Assembly: GCF_006265175.1 (NCBI RefSeq)
Contig: NZ_VDCQ01000045.1
Span: forward strand, 17,137 to 81,136
DNA length: 64,000 bases
From: Paenibacillus hemerocallicola
GTDB lineage: Bacteria > Bacillota > Bacilli > Paenibacillales > NBRC-103111
Direction: 5' to 3'
In this document: piece by piece, positions 46,095-54,314 of the stretch
Layout of the letters: each line of letters begins with the position of its first letter
Position numbering within the stretch: the stretch's first letter is position 1
Program-made: the position numbers and the translations under genes
The notes under the pieces: generated by a model
What the model saw: only the letters and a program-made list of their open reading frames with translations
Databases searched by the model: none
Told to the model about the DNA's origin: nothing

Positions 46095-46130
46095 AATGTC
46101 CCGAATCTTGAGGGAGGGGCGTCAAACTTA

Positions 46131-46310
46131 TTGATCGGCAAAATAAACTCACTACATTTTTACTCATTGAATATCGATGGTGTCGATAAATCGGAAATTA
46201 AACTAACCGATTACAATGGCTTTAATTTCTTTTATGTAAATAAATCGATTCCTTTGCCTATAAAAATCCAAATGTTCGATAAACAAAATCAAATGATTTA
46301 TTCAAATTAG
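46131..46310 (+). CDS. Small hypothetical protein, possibly a gene remnant
   Basis: A 59-codon frame from TTG at 46131 (GGAGGGG about 13 bases upstream). The residues, such as LNIDGVDKSEIKLTDYNGFN and IPLPIKIQMFDKQNQMIYSN, have the look of a real beta-strand-rich protein rather than noise, but no family is recognised. It may be the C-terminal end of a larger lost gene. Confidence 0.35.
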   Translation: MIGKINSLHFYSLNIDGVDKSEIKLTDYNGFNFFYVNKSIPLPIKIQMFDKQNQMIYSN

Positions 46311-46430
46311 GATTAATTTTGGAGTTGACTTTTGATCAGTTTTGAAAGCTTCTTGTTTGCCTACCGAAAAGTTTGTCGATTGACCTGTTCATTAATTGGA
46401 ACTATACTGTGTAGCAAAGAGGGTGAGTAG

Positions 46431-46865
46431 ATGAAAAAAATTAGCAGTCGTTTTTCGATGGCAGTCCATATTCTCTCGATGATCACGTTGGACCCGCTAT
46501 ATAGTACAGGCGATCGAATAGCACGAAGCATCAATAGTAACCCTGTTGTAATTAGACGGATCATGGCCCATCTCAAAAAAGCAGGGTATATTGAAACAAA
46601 AGCTGGAGTTGCGGGGGCCTCCCTTCGAGTATCTCCCGAAAGATTAACCCTACTGGATATTTACCGGGCGGTCGAATCGGTGGAAGGAAACCAGCTTTTC
46701 AATTTTCATAAGAACCCTGACCCCAATTGCTCTGTAGGAATGAACATTGAATCGGTTCTTGCACCGCAACTCTCTCATGCGCAGATGGCACTGGAGCATG
46801 AACTGGCTTCCGTTACCCTGGCTCAGATTGTTGAGCAATTACGGACAAAAGTGAATGTAAAATAA
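46431..46865 (+). CDS. Rrf2-family transcriptional regulator (YwnA-like)
   Basis: 144 residues with the Rrf2 winged-helix start FSMAVHILSMITLDPLYSTG, the recognition region NPVVIRRIMAHLKKAGYIET and the wing GVAGASLRVSPERLTLLDIY. Only one cysteine (about residue 100, PNCSVG) is present in the region that holds three in IscR-type proteins, so an Fe-S cluster is unlikely; this matches the YwnA group. Target genes may be the SDR upstream or the VOC protein on the other strand. Confidence 0.88.
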   Translation: MKKISSRFSMAVHILSMITLDPLYSTGDRIARSINSNPVVIRRIMAHLKKAGYIETKAGVAGASLRVSPERLTLLDIYRAVESVEGNQLFNFHKNPDPNCSVGMNIESVLAPQLSHAQMALEHELASVTLAQIVEQLRTKVNVK

Positions 46866-46901
46866 AGCTGCTCCCTACGTGCCGTGGAGCAGCTTTTTTT
46901 T
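46864..46901. terminator. Terminator after the Rrf2 gene
   Basis: AAAGCTGCTCC (46864-46874) and GGAGCAGCTTT (46886-46896) followed by eight T. The stem overlaps the stop codon region and serves the convergent VOC gene as well. Confidence 0.85.
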
Positions 46902-46923
46902 ACATCTTTTAAATCTGCGCCAG

Positions 46924-47286
46924 TCAAACAGTAGCCTGTGCAGGCTCTACATATTCAATAAAACTGCCATCAGGATGTTGGACAAAAATGCTTGGACCAA
47001 TAGGACCATGCTGATCCCTTACTATGAGGGTATTTTGCTGTTTTAATCCGACCTTCAATTCGTTCATGGAATCAACGTACACTACGGCACGGAGTGATCT
47101 AGCAGGCTCCAAGGCCTCCGGACTTCCAGATACGATAACATAAGGATATACTGTGGCTAAAGACAAGCCGGCTTCGGGAATATCCCATCTTCGATCCATA
47201 GGTCGGTTAGCAAGAGATTCATAATAAGCAACGGTTGTATCCAGTTGAGTTGTAAACACGGGGATAAAATGATCTGTGATTTTCAT
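46924..47286 (-). CDS. VOC-superfamily (glyoxalase/bleomycin-resistance-type) protein
   Basis: 120 residues, one beta-alpha-beta-beta-beta pair per half. Signs are FIPVFTTQLDTTVAYYESL at the start and GPIGPSIFVQHPDGSFIEYV near the end, where the Glu of FIEYV is the usual last metal ligand. ATG at 47286 follows GGAGG. Function of this subgroup is unknown. The upstream region to 47345 contains a TAACCATAATGGTTA inverted repeat that may be an operator. Confidence 0.8.
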   Translation of the reverse strand: MKITDHFIPVFTTQLDTTVAYYESLANRPMDRRWDIPEAGLSLATVYPYVIVSGSPEALEPARSLRAVVYVDSMNELKVGLKQQNTLIVRDQHGPIGPSIFVQHPDGSFIEYVEPAQATV

Positions 47287-47318
47287 ATTAACCTCCAAAA
47301 TTTTATTTTAACCTATAA

Positions 47319-47333
47319 CCATAATGGTTATAT
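47319..47333 (-). promoter_or_regulatory. Inverted repeat ATAACC-ATAAT-GGTTAT upstream of the VOC gene
   Basis: The bases around 47317-47334 read ATAACCATAATGGTTAT, arms ATAACC and GGTTAT around ATAAT. Position about 30-45 bases before the ATG fits a repressor site, perhaps for the adjacent Rrf2 protein. Confidence 0.45.
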
Positions 47334-47523
47334 CAAGTATAGTTATATATAAATATCTTGATCTTGTCAAACTTTTTTGGTGAAGATTTTTCAATTACCC
47401 ATCTCAGTTAGGTAAATGTCAGTAGATCTATTGCCGTAATGTAGACATGAAGGCATTCCCTCCGCCATTTGCTGCGGCAATTTCCACAAACCTCTAAAAT
47501 ATTTGGTCTTATTCTAAAAATAA

Positions 47524-47557
47524 TTGCGCTTACATCGAGATAAGGCGGTGCTATACT
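47524..47557 (+). promoter_or_regulatory. Promoter with cre-like element
   Basis: TTACAT (47530-47535), 16 bases, TATACT (47552-47557). The complement of 47524-47535 reads ATGTAAGCGCAA, near the CcpA cre consensus and sharing ATGTAAGCGCA with the site at 40925. It precedes the chimeric fragment at 47623. No other feature is seen in 47345-47523. Confidence 0.45.
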
Positions 47558-47622
47558 ACTAGGTGTAACTATCCGATCCGATACAGGTTAGCCAAATAAC
47601 AGGTCAGCGGGGGAGATGGAAT

Positions 47623-47751
47623 GTGCTGCAGATGTTGATTGTCGACGATGAACGGTCGGTCGATAAGGTTGACTTGAATACACTGATGAGAGAATTGCAG
47701 GAAAAAGCCGACGCAGCGATTGCGATTGAGAAGGAAAAGAAGAGAAAGTAA
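47623..47751 (+). pseudogene. In-frame chimera of response-regulator start and solute-binding-protein end
   Basis: 43 codons with a good GGGGGAG site and GTG start. The first residues VLQMLIVDDERSVD are the N-terminus of a YesN-type response regulator; the remainder, VDLNTLMRELQEKADAAIAI plus a lysine-rich tail, is the C-terminal helix typical of the binding proteins in this window. The two parts are fused in frame. A deletion that removed the rest of the regulator, probably a sensor kinase, and most of the binding protein explains this simply. Confidence 0.7.
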
Positions 47752-47913
47752 CCGAGGGAGGCCCGGGTCGGCTTGTAACAAAATAGGTTGTGCAAAAATT
47801 CACGATACAATTGCATGCAACACGGCTTAGTAATCCCTTAATCGCAACAGAAATCGCAGGAGAATGGAGGGCGGCCATTCTCAACAGCGAGTGAGCCAGT
47901 CCCAAGTGAGGTG

Positions 47914-47960
47914 AAAAGACATTTCCATGCCACTGTATAGGTGGAGGGAAGTGTCTTTTA
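47914..47960 (+). terminator. Terminator
   Basis: AAAAGACA (47914-47921) and TGTCTTTT (47952-47959) with additional TTCC/GGGAA pairing inside. It would have terminated the lost binding-protein operon. Confidence 0.65.
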
Positions 47961-47989
47961 GATTACATAATAAATAATATGTAAACTAT

Positions 47990-48193
47990 AATCCCGGCAT
48001 CATGACCTTCATGTAGGGCCCTATGACCGGGCTGCCACTCTTGCGCTTTCAATCGAGCACTCCAATTGCTCTGATCCGCATATCGCTGGGCTGTCCGCCA
48101 ATGAACGCCCACCTGCCTGGCAATGTCGCATACCGGTCATCCTTCTGCATCTCGAATAAGTTTGATATACTATTGTTGAGGCATTTTCAGCAT
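47990..48193 (-). mobile_element. IS21-family IstA transposase remnant
   Basis: Reading the minus strand from ATG at 48193 gives MLKMPQQ, stop, YIKLIRDAEG, stop, then DIARQVGVHWRTAQRYADQS and later a degenerated continuation. This is the N-terminal helix-turn-helix region of IS21 IstA transposases with two in-frame stop codons. Nothing of the DDE domain or of IstB remains. Confidence 0.7.
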
Positions 48194-48272
48194 TCCTTCC
48201 CGTCTCCTTCGTCAGTTCTCAGCAATCCTAACGATAGGAGGATAACAGGGTGCAGGCATATGTCTCATTTTT

Positions 48273-48584
48273 TTGCCGCTACTTGAGCATTACTACACTG
48301 CGATACTCGACACTTATAGTATGCAGCCGAATGATCGATTCCATAAGGGCAGCGTGACATGGGACGGTGAACCCCGAGGGGCATGCGGAAATTCAAATTG
48401 TTATCTCGTATATTTATTTCAAAAAGATCCTAATGTAAGTACAAATCGAATGCTGGCTGATAGAGGAGGTGACACATATATACAAGATACATATGAGAAG
48501 TATAAACACTTTCCGTACTACATAAATCGAGGACAAACAGGGAAAGAATTGAGCGTCTTGATGACATCGGGCCTGTCGAGTTGA
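48273..48584 (+). CDS. Unrecognised ORF, possibly a fragment
   Basis: A 103-codon frame from TTG at 48273 to TGA at 48584 without a clear ribosome binding site. The composition (DGEPRGACGNSNCYLVYLFQ, MLADRGGDTYIQDTYEKYKH) looks like true coding sequence with cysteines and aromatic residues, but I cannot name a family. It follows IS21 debris and precedes the ceramidase-like gene; it may be the surviving middle or end of a larger gene. Confidence 0.35.
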   Translation: MPLLEHYYTAILDTYSMQPNDRFHKGSVTWDGEPRGACGNSNCYLVYLFQKDPNVSTNRMLADRGGDTYIQDTYEKYKHFPYYINRGQTGKELSVLMTSGLSS

Positions 48585-48704
48585 CGACGCATGCAGCGGC
48601 GATTCGTATCATTGACAAGGCCGCAAGAACGCGCTCCGGCTGGGCGCTGTTCTAAAACTGAAAACCGTCCGGGGAAACGAGACCGGACTCGGGAGGGATT
48701 GCTG

Positions 48705-50024
48705 GTGAAAGTCGGATTGGCTGAAGTGAACATTACGCCGCCGCTCGGAAATCAAATTCCGGGCTATGGTCCGAAAGAACGGTTGTCGACGGGCGTCAGG
48801 GACGAGCTGTACGTCAAGGCGATGGCGATCGAATCGGCGGACACGTCGCTCGCCTTCATTGTAATTGACATCATTTCGCTGGAGCTGGATTCCTGCGAAC
48901 GCATTCGCAAGCGGGTACAGGAAGCGACAGGCATCCCGGCCGGGAACGTCATGGTGGCGTGCACGCATACGCATACCGGAGCGCCGCGCCCCGAGGGGGA
49001 GTATGCCCTCCGCTATTACCCCATTTTGGAGGACAAAGCGGCTGACGCCGCGATTATCGCCTATGCGCGCCGCGAGGAAGCGTCGGTCGGCTTCGGTCGG
49101 GGGTATGAGGATACGATCTCATTCAACCGTCGATTCTATATGAAGGACGGTACGGTCCAGACCAATCCGGGCGTTTTGAATCCGAATATCGACAGGCCGG
49201 AGGGACCGATCGATCCGGAGGTACTGGTCATGCGCATCGACAATGCGCAGGGCGAGCCGATCGGCGTCGTCAGCAATTATGCCGTACATACCGATTGCGT
49301 AGGAGGGACCGAGTATAGCAGCGATTATCCGGCCTATATCAGCCGCACTATCAAGCAATTGTACGGCGAATCGGTGGTCAGTCTGTTTTTTCAGGGGGCT
49401 TGCGGCAATCTGAATCATATTGACGTGTCGGGGCGCATCGACGCCAAGCTCGTACCGCATCGCGTCCGTATGGGGAATCGGCTCGGGCTGGAGATTGCCA
49501 AAGTGCGCGATCTGACGAAAACGTCGGCGGATGAGGTCCTGTTATCCACGGCAAGCCGCTTCATCACCGTATCGGCGCGGGCGCTGCGGGCGCACGAAAT
49601 CGAGTGGGCGCATCATAAGCTTGTGGAGCTCGACGGCATGTCCGAGGAGTCGATGACAGCCAGACAACTGATGGAAAAAGCTCGAGCCGAGCGCCGCCTT
49701 CAGTCCCAAGGGAAGCCGCTGCCTACGCGGGCCTATGAAATCCAGGTGTCTGCGATCGGAGATTTGGCGATCGTGGCGCTGCCTTCGGAAATGTTCGTCG
49801 AGTTCGGGCTGGAAATCAAGGACAAATCGCCGTTTGCCTACACGATCATTAACGAACTGTCCAACGGCTCCGGTCTGGGCTATGTTTGTACGCCTCAAGC
49901 ATGCGACCACGGCGGCTATGAGCCGACGGGAGCCTTGTTCTCCGAGGAAGCCGGAGGACGGTTCGTACAAGCGGCGATCGACCTGCTGCACGAACGCCAT
50001 GCCGCGCGCTGTCTCCATAAGTAG
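48705..50024 (+). CDS. Neutral/alkaline non-lysosomal ceramidase-like protein
   Basis: 439 residues. GTG at 48705 is chosen because GGGAGG lies eight bases upstream. The N-terminus AEVNITPPLGNQIPGYG, the metal-ligand block ACTHTHTGAPR (residues 86-96), NYAVHTDCVGG and FFQGACGNLNHIDV are hallmarks of the neutral ceramidase N-terminal domain, a zinc amidase fold. Many bacterial proteins with this domain sit in carbohydrate loci and have no signal peptide, as here, so the substrate need not be ceramide; an amide of an amino sugar is an alternative. It is upstream of the LacI-controlled group and terminated by its own hairpin. Confidence 0.82.
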   Translation: MKVGLAEVNITPPLGNQIPGYGPKERLSTGVRDELYVKAMAIESADTSLAFIVIDIISLELDSCERIRKRVQEATGIPAGNVMVACTHTHTGAPRPEGEYALRYYPILEDKAADAAIIAYARREEASVGFGRGYEDTISFNRRFYMKDGTVQTNPGVLNPNIDRPEGPIDPEVLVMRIDNAQGEPIGVVSNYAVHTDCVGGTEYSSDYPAYISRTIKQLYGESVVSLFFQGACGNLNHIDVSGRIDAKLVPHRVRMGNRLGLEIAKVRDLTKTSADEVLLSTASRFITVSARALRAHEIEWAHHKLVELDGMSEESMTARQLMEKARAERRLQSQGKPLPTRAYEIQVSAIGDLAIVALPSEMFVEFGLEIKDKSPFAYTIINELSNGSGLGYVCTPQACDHGGYEPTGALFSEEAGGRFVQAAIDLLHERHAARCLHK

Positions 50025-50028
50025 AAAA

Positions 50029-50065
50029 ACACGTCACAGAATGTTCCTTCTGTGACGTGTTTTTG
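50029..50065 (+). terminator. Terminator after the ceramidase-like gene
   Basis: ACACGTCACAGAA (50029-50041) and TTCTGTGACGTGT (50048-50060), perfect 13-base arms with six-base loop, followed by TTTTTG. Confidence 0.9.
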
Positions 50066-50103
50066 TAATAAAGCTGTGAAGAACGGGCAGACGGTCAGGT
50101 TGA

Positions 50104-50290
50104 TTACAATTCCTCCGTTTCTCTGAAATCAAATACCTCTTCAATCGTCAGTCCGAAATATTTGTCGATTTTGTAGGCAAGCACAAGGGACGCTGTGTAC
50201 TTCCCCACCTCGAGCGAAGTGATCGTCTGTCGGGAAACGCCGACGGCTAACCCCAATTCTTCACCTCGTACCTCATCAACCTTTTCCTGC
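50104..50290 (-). pseudogene. N-terminally damaged XRE-family regulator (YozG-like)
   Basis: The minus strand encodes VDEVRGEELGLAVGVSRQTI, then TSLEVGKYTASLVLAYKID, KYFGLTIEEVFDFRETEEL and a stop at 50104. This is the recognisable body of the small XRE regulators of the YozG type, about 65-70 residues. The usual start (M-K-N-R-x-x-x-L-R) and part of the first helix are absent or scrambled, and no start codon with a ribosome binding site is found in frame, so it is probably inactive. Confidence 0.55.
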
Positions 50291-50361
50291 GAAAACGAAA
50301 TGCCGGCGATTTGACTCCAAGTTGTCGCGGCTTGGTCGCGCTCGGTTTCGAAAAATGCCGA

Positions 50362-50478
50362 TTGACAGTTTCTCTCTCCTTCTCTTATACTGATTACGTA
50401 AACGTTTTACTTCAATAAAATAAGGATGGATGTGATGTAATATAAGATATATAGGTATTAATTGATAAAACGTTTTAT
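50362..50478 (+). promoter_or_regulatory. Consensus promoter with two LacI-type operators
   Basis: TTGACA (50362-50367), 18 bases, TATACT (50386-50391). An AAACGTTT core within GTAAACGTTTTAC (50398-50410) falls at the transcription start, and a perfect 14-base palindrome ATAAAACGTTTTAT lies at 50465-50478 shortly before the start of the binding-protein gene. The two sites are about 66 bases apart centre to centre, allowing looping by a tetrameric or paired LacI protein. The same core occurs before the LacI gene at 53993. Confidence 0.75.
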
Positions 50479-50509
50479 TAATATCGATCAAGGAGGTCAC
50501 GAGCCACAA

Positions 50510-51823
50510 ATGGTCTACAAACGAATGGCATGGTACGGTTTGCTGCTGACCGCATCGGCGTTAACCGGTTGCGGCGACGGAGGGGGAGGGAGCGGCGCGG
50601 CGAAAGCTCCCGCTATCGAGCAGGCGGAGCGACGGGAACCAGTCGAGCTGAAAATCGTTCCCCACTATTTGACGATGAGCGATCAGGAGTTCGAGGAGCT
50701 GCTGTTTCAGCCTCTGAAAGCCAAATATCCGCATATCACGATGAAGGTCGATCGGACCGATCCGGTGAAGCTGGCGGCCGCGGGCGAATTTCCGGATATT
50801 TTTTACGTAGCCAACGTCCGGTACAGTACGTTCAAGGATTTGGACATTCCTTACGACATTAGCGCGATGGTCAAAAACAAGGCGAACCCGGTCGATCTGA
50901 ACGCCTTCGCGAAGCCGAATATCGATTGGATCGTCGAATTGGGTCCGAAAGGGGAACTTTATGGTCTTCCGTTCGATTTGAACCATTATGCGCTGTTTTA
51001 CAACAAAGATATTTTCGATAAAAGGGGAGTGCCTTACCCGAAGGAAGGAATGACCTGGGAAGAGCTGCTCGAATTATCGAAAAAGATGACATTTGTCGAC
51101 GCGGGCGTGCAATATCGCGGTTTCGTGCCATTTGCGCCCAATACGTTCGCGGCTATCAAATCGATGCCCGTGTACGACCAGACGACCAAAAAGGCGCTGC
51201 TCGACAACGCCGGCTACAAGTCGATCCTGGAGCTGATCAAGCCGTTTTACGAAATACCCGGTATTATTACCAACAACGAATATCCGATCAAAAGCGCCGA
51301 TTTCATGAAAGACCGGAATGTGGCGATGATGGCCAACTGGCTGACGGATACGGCGAGCAACATGCAAAAAAACGGCATTCAAATGAATTTCGACATCGTC
51401 GGCATGCCTTCGTTCCAAGAGTTGCCGGGGGTGACGATCCATCCCGGCGCGAAGATGATCGGTATATCCAAGACGAGCAAGCATAAGGAAGACGCTTATT
51501 TGGCCATCCAATTTTTCACCTCGCCGGAGGTGCAAAGAAAGATCAATCGCGGGGGGCGCCTGACGGCGTTGGCCGACGAGTCGATCCGCAAAGATTTCGG
51601 CGCGGACGTCGAAGTGCTGAAAGGGAAAAATTTGGCTGGCGCTTTGAAGGTAAAGCCGGCCAAAATGATTCCTCCGCACGCGTACAACGCGTTGATCGAC
51701 GGGAAGCTGAACGCCGTCGTGCCCGACTTGGCGAAAGGATCTAAAGATATCAACACGCTGCTTCGGGAAGCGCAGGAGGCGGCCGACAAAGCGATCGCTG
51801 AGGCGGAGGCGGCCAAAAAATAA
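50510..51823 (+). CDS. Extracellular solute-binding lipoprotein (orphan)
   Basis: 437 residues from ATG at 50510, lipobox LTGC (Cys21) followed by a Gly-rich linker. The AAGGAGGT site is rather far (about 13 bases), but no closer start gives a signal peptide. The block YNKDIFDKRGVPYPKEGMTW and the end DINTLLREAQEAADKAIAEA place it with the other orphan binding proteins. It is first in the unit with the M14 peptidase-like gene, behind a strong promoter with LacI operators. No permease is present. Confidence 0.85.
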   Translation: MVYKRMAWYGLLLTASALTGCGDGGGGSGAAKAPAIEQAERREPVELKIVPHYLTMSDQEFEELLFQPLKAKYPHITMKVDRTDPVKLAAAGEFPDIFYVANVRYSTFKDLDIPYDISAMVKNKANPVDLNAFAKPNIDWIVELGPKGELYGLPFDLNHYALFYNKDIFDKRGVPYPKEGMTWEELLELSKKMTFVDAGVQYRGFVPFAPNTFAAIKSMPVYDQTTKKALLDNAGYKSILELIKPFYEIPGIITNNEYPIKSADFMKDRNVAMMANWLTDTASNMQKNGIQMNFDIVGMPSFQELPGVTIHPGAKMIGISKTSKHKEDAYLAIQFFTSPEVQRKINRGGRLTALADESIRKDFGADVEVLKGKNLAGALKVKPAKMIPPHAYNALIDGKLNAVVPDLAKGSKDINTLLREAQEAADKAIAEAEAAKK

Positions 51824-51844
51824 ATAGTTGCGACGGAGGCTCGG

Positions 51845-52903
51845 ATGAGAAATTCGGACTTGAACTTGATTCCTTCCTATTGGAAGAGCGGGTTGGAGCA
51901 CGTGAAAGAAACCGTATCCGCGGTCAAGCGCGGGCAGGCGGACGTGATCGCCCGATCCCCGGGAGGCCGGGACGTATATGCGGTTTATTACGGCGAAAAG
52001 CAGGATTTCCGTCGTAAAGCGAATTACAATTCGGCATGCGGAGCCGGGGATTTGTCGGCCTATGCCCGCAAAACCGATTCGACCCGACCGGTCGTCGCGA
52101 TCGTGGGCGGCATTCACGGCGGCGAGCACGAGGGCATAGTCGCCATCTTGAATTTGATCCGGCTGCTCGAGACGGGAAAAGACTTTGACGGAAAAGAGAA
52201 CGCTTACATTCGGGGGTGCGCCGATCGTTTGCGGCTGGTGCTCATTCCGTGTTTGAATCCCGACGGACGGGCGCGGGTTTCGTACGAAAGCATGGTCGGC
52301 AAAACGATGACGGAGCTTCGCTATCAGGTGCAGGGGACATGGACGGACGGTACGCTGTGCGGTTGGCCGGGTTGCAAGGCGGTTCATCCTATTGCCGGCG
52401 CCAGCGGACGTCTGGGAGGATACTTCAACGACGACGGGATCAATATCATGCACGACCATTTTTTCTCGCCTATGGCGGAGGAAACAAGACGGCTGATGGA
52501 GCTGACGGACCGGGAAGCGAGCGATGCGACCGTACTGCTGCACGGCGGGGCCAACTCGCCGAATCACTTCATGAGAACGAGCTACATTCCGCCGGCGGTG
52601 GAGACACTGCAAAATCGTCTTGTCGACAAGATGGAGGAAGCGTACCGGGCAAAAGGAATTCCATTTTTGCCGCTCCACGGCAACGGAATTCCCTCAAGTC
52701 CGACGCCTCCGTCCTTCAATCTGACCTCCGCGCTGCACCATATAAGCGGCGGACTTTCGATGACCTACGAGTCGAACCAAGGGCTTGATGCCGCAGGCTG
52801 CCGGTGTACCCATGAACAAATTTACGAAGGCCACTTCGTCATGTTCGAGCAGCTGTTCCGGTTCATGGAGGAAACGAATCCGTTGTTCCCGGCGGCGAAT
52901 TAG
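51845..52903 (+). CDS. M14-family zinc carboxypeptidase-like protein
   Basis: 352 residues without signal peptide. The zinc ligands H91-x-x-E94 lie in GGIHGGEHEG, CLNPDGRAR follows the usual spacing with the substrate-binding Arg/Asn region, LLHGG may hold the third zinc ligand, and the catalytic glutamate is in MTYESNQG near residue 310. ACGGAGG precedes ATG and the gap to the binding protein is 21 bases, so the two are co-expressed. A cytoplasmic M14 enzyme beside a binding protein and a NagA-like gene suggests cleavage of a peptide or amide attached to a sugar, such as a muropeptide or glycopeptide; this is inference. Confidence 0.85.
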   Translation: MRNSDLNLIPSYWKSGLEHVKETVSAVKRGQADVIARSPGGRDVYAVYYGEKQDFRRKANYNSACGAGDLSAYARKTDSTRPVVAIVGGIHGGEHEGIVAILNLIRLLETGKDFDGKENAYIRGCADRLRLVLIPCLNPDGRARVSYESMVGKTMTELRYQVQGTWTDGTLCGWPGCKAVHPIAGASGRLGGYFNDDGINIMHDHFFSPMAEETRRLMELTDREASDATVLLHGGANSPNHFMRTSYIPPAVETLQNRLVDKMEEAYRAKGIPFLPLHGNGIPSSPTPPSFNLTSALHHISGGLSMTYESNQGLDAAGCRCTHEQIYEGHFVMFEQLFRFMEETNPLFPAAN

Positions 52904-52950
52904 CGATCTCCGGCTCCCCCTCCGGGGGGAGCTGTCGAAGCGACGGTACG

Positions 52951-53955
52951 TCAGGAGGGGATCGTGCCCGGCAACGGTCCCGTCGAGGAGCGTACGTGAA
53001 GCTCCGATTCCACTGTAACTTCTTTCCACGTCCGACTCTCCCCCGACTGGCCGCTCTCGGACCAGCAGTCCATGGCGGCCGAGACGAGCCGGCCGACATT
53101 CGGGCCGACAGTGGTAAGCGGGACGTCGTAAATGACCTCCATATCGGGGATGTTGTCGTATACGATCAGGGAGAAGTGCTCCGGAATTCGCAGGTTCAAC
53201 CGGCGAACCGCTCGCAGAAACGGCTTCAAATAGCCGTTGCTGCTAATAATAAATGCGGTCGGCCGCTGGCTGGGCTCGCTGCCCAGAATATCGAGCAGTC
53301 GGTCTTCGGGCAGCTCCCCGACCAGCGGACTGCTTATCATATTCCGCTGGTCGAACTCCAGCCGGTATTCGAGCAAGCCGAGCGTAAAGCCGACCAGCTT
53401 GTCGTCCGACGTAAGGCCGACATAGGCGATCCGGCGATGGCCGAGCTCCGCCAGATGCCGCACCGCACTATAGATCGCATGCTTCCGATCGACGGCGATC
53501 CGGTGTGCGCTTTCCAGCTTGCCGCCGCCCATGACGAGAATTTCGCCCTGAAACAGCTCCTTGACTTTCAAAAACTCGCGCGAAGGGCTCCAGTCCGTTC
53601 CGGGCCACAGGACGACGCGTTGGATGAAATGCTCGCGGAGCACGGCCAGCGCGGTTTCCGGCTTGGCGAACGAGACGAGCAGGGAAGCGTCGCGCTCTTC
53701 CCCCTGCTTCTGGAATTCGTCGCACAAATGTTGGAAAAACGACCCTCTGACGATGGAGAAAATAAATCCGATGCAGTTCGATTGCTTATCCGCGAGCCGT
53801 TTGGCGGCCAAATTCGGAACGTAATTGAGCTCCTTGGCGATCGCGATAATTTTGGCGCGGACCGCATCGCTTACGCCGGGCTCGTTGTTCAGCGCTCTCG
53901 ATACGGAAGCGATCGTAACGCCGGCCAGCTTGGCTATATCTTTGATCGTGACCAT
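52951..53955 (-). CDS. LacI-family transcriptional regulator
   Basis: 334 residues. ATG at 53955 gives the textbook LacI start MVTIKDIAKLAGVTIASVSR and hinge region NYVPNLAAKRLADKQSNCIG; upstream codons in the same frame are not LacI-like. The sensor domain has LAELGHRRIAYVGLTSDD, PTAFIISSNGYLKPFLRAVR and LIVYDNIPDMEVIYDVPLTT. It is convergent with the peptidase gene and divergent from the NagA-like gene. An AAACGTTT site in its own leader (53993) suggests autoregulation, and equal sites at 50400, 50468 and 56945 define a local regulon. Confidence 0.9.
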   Translation of the reverse strand: MVTIKDIAKLAGVTIASVSRALNNEPGVSDAVRAKIIAIAKELNYVPNLAAKRLADKQSNCIGFIFSIVRGSFFQHLCDEFQKQGEERDASLLVSFAKPETALAVLREHFIQRVVLWPGTDWSPSREFLKVKELFQGEILVMGGGKLESAHRIAVDRKHAIYSAVRHLAELGHRRIAYVGLTSDDKLVGFTLGLLEYRLEFDQRNMISSPLVGELPEDRLLDILGSEPSQRPTAFIISSNGYLKPFLRAVRRLNLRIPEHFSLIVYDNIPDMEVIYDVPLTTVGPNVGRLVSAAMDCWSESGQSGESRTWKEVTVESELHVRSSTGPLPGTIPS

Positions 53956-53990
53956 GGGGAAGGGCGAATCTCCTTGTTTGCGGGATTGAG

Positions 53991-54003
53991 TTAAACGTTT
54001 TAG
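53991..54003 (-). promoter_or_regulatory. LacI-type operator upstream of the LacI gene
   Basis: TTAAACGTTTTAG, with AAACGTTT at 53993-54000, lies 38 bases before the LacI start. On the minus strand a TATAAT (within 54022-54030) precedes it by about 18 bases, so the operator would sit just downstream of the start site. Confidence 0.65.
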
Positions 54004-54011
54004 AAAGGCGT

Positions 54012-54040
54012 GCTCTGCCATTATAACATAATGGCAGAGC
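54012..54040. repeat. 13-base perfect inverted repeat
   Basis: GCTCTGCCATTAT (54012-54024) and ATAATGGCAGAGC (54028-54040) with spacer AAC. It overlaps the probable -10 box of the LacI gene. There is no T tract, so it is more likely a binding site or structured leader than a terminator. The remainder up to 54314 shows nothing else. Confidence 0.6.
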
Positions 54041-54314
54041 GGATACTTCGCGAATTTCGGCAATTTGCCGTGAAAAGCAAGCCACAGGCCGCATGCCGCG
54101 CGGAGTCGCGAAACCGCAGCTTTGCGGAGAACGAAAACGATTTAGGCGCTGTTCCGAAAGGACCGCCCTGCTTGACGATCGAGCTTGCCTGTGCGAGCAA
54201 ACCTCGATCGTCAAAGGACGGGTATGCAGCGCCTTGTTGGATCGTTCCCGCTGAGCGGCGGCATGCCGCATAAGTGGTTCGAATACAGTTCGACACGACT
54301 TGGAGGTTAGCAGC

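Noticed and set aside
51074..52678. Long minus-strand open frame opposite the receptor and M14 genes
   Set aside because: Antisense shadow; no start site, no motif, and both plus-strand genes are convincing.
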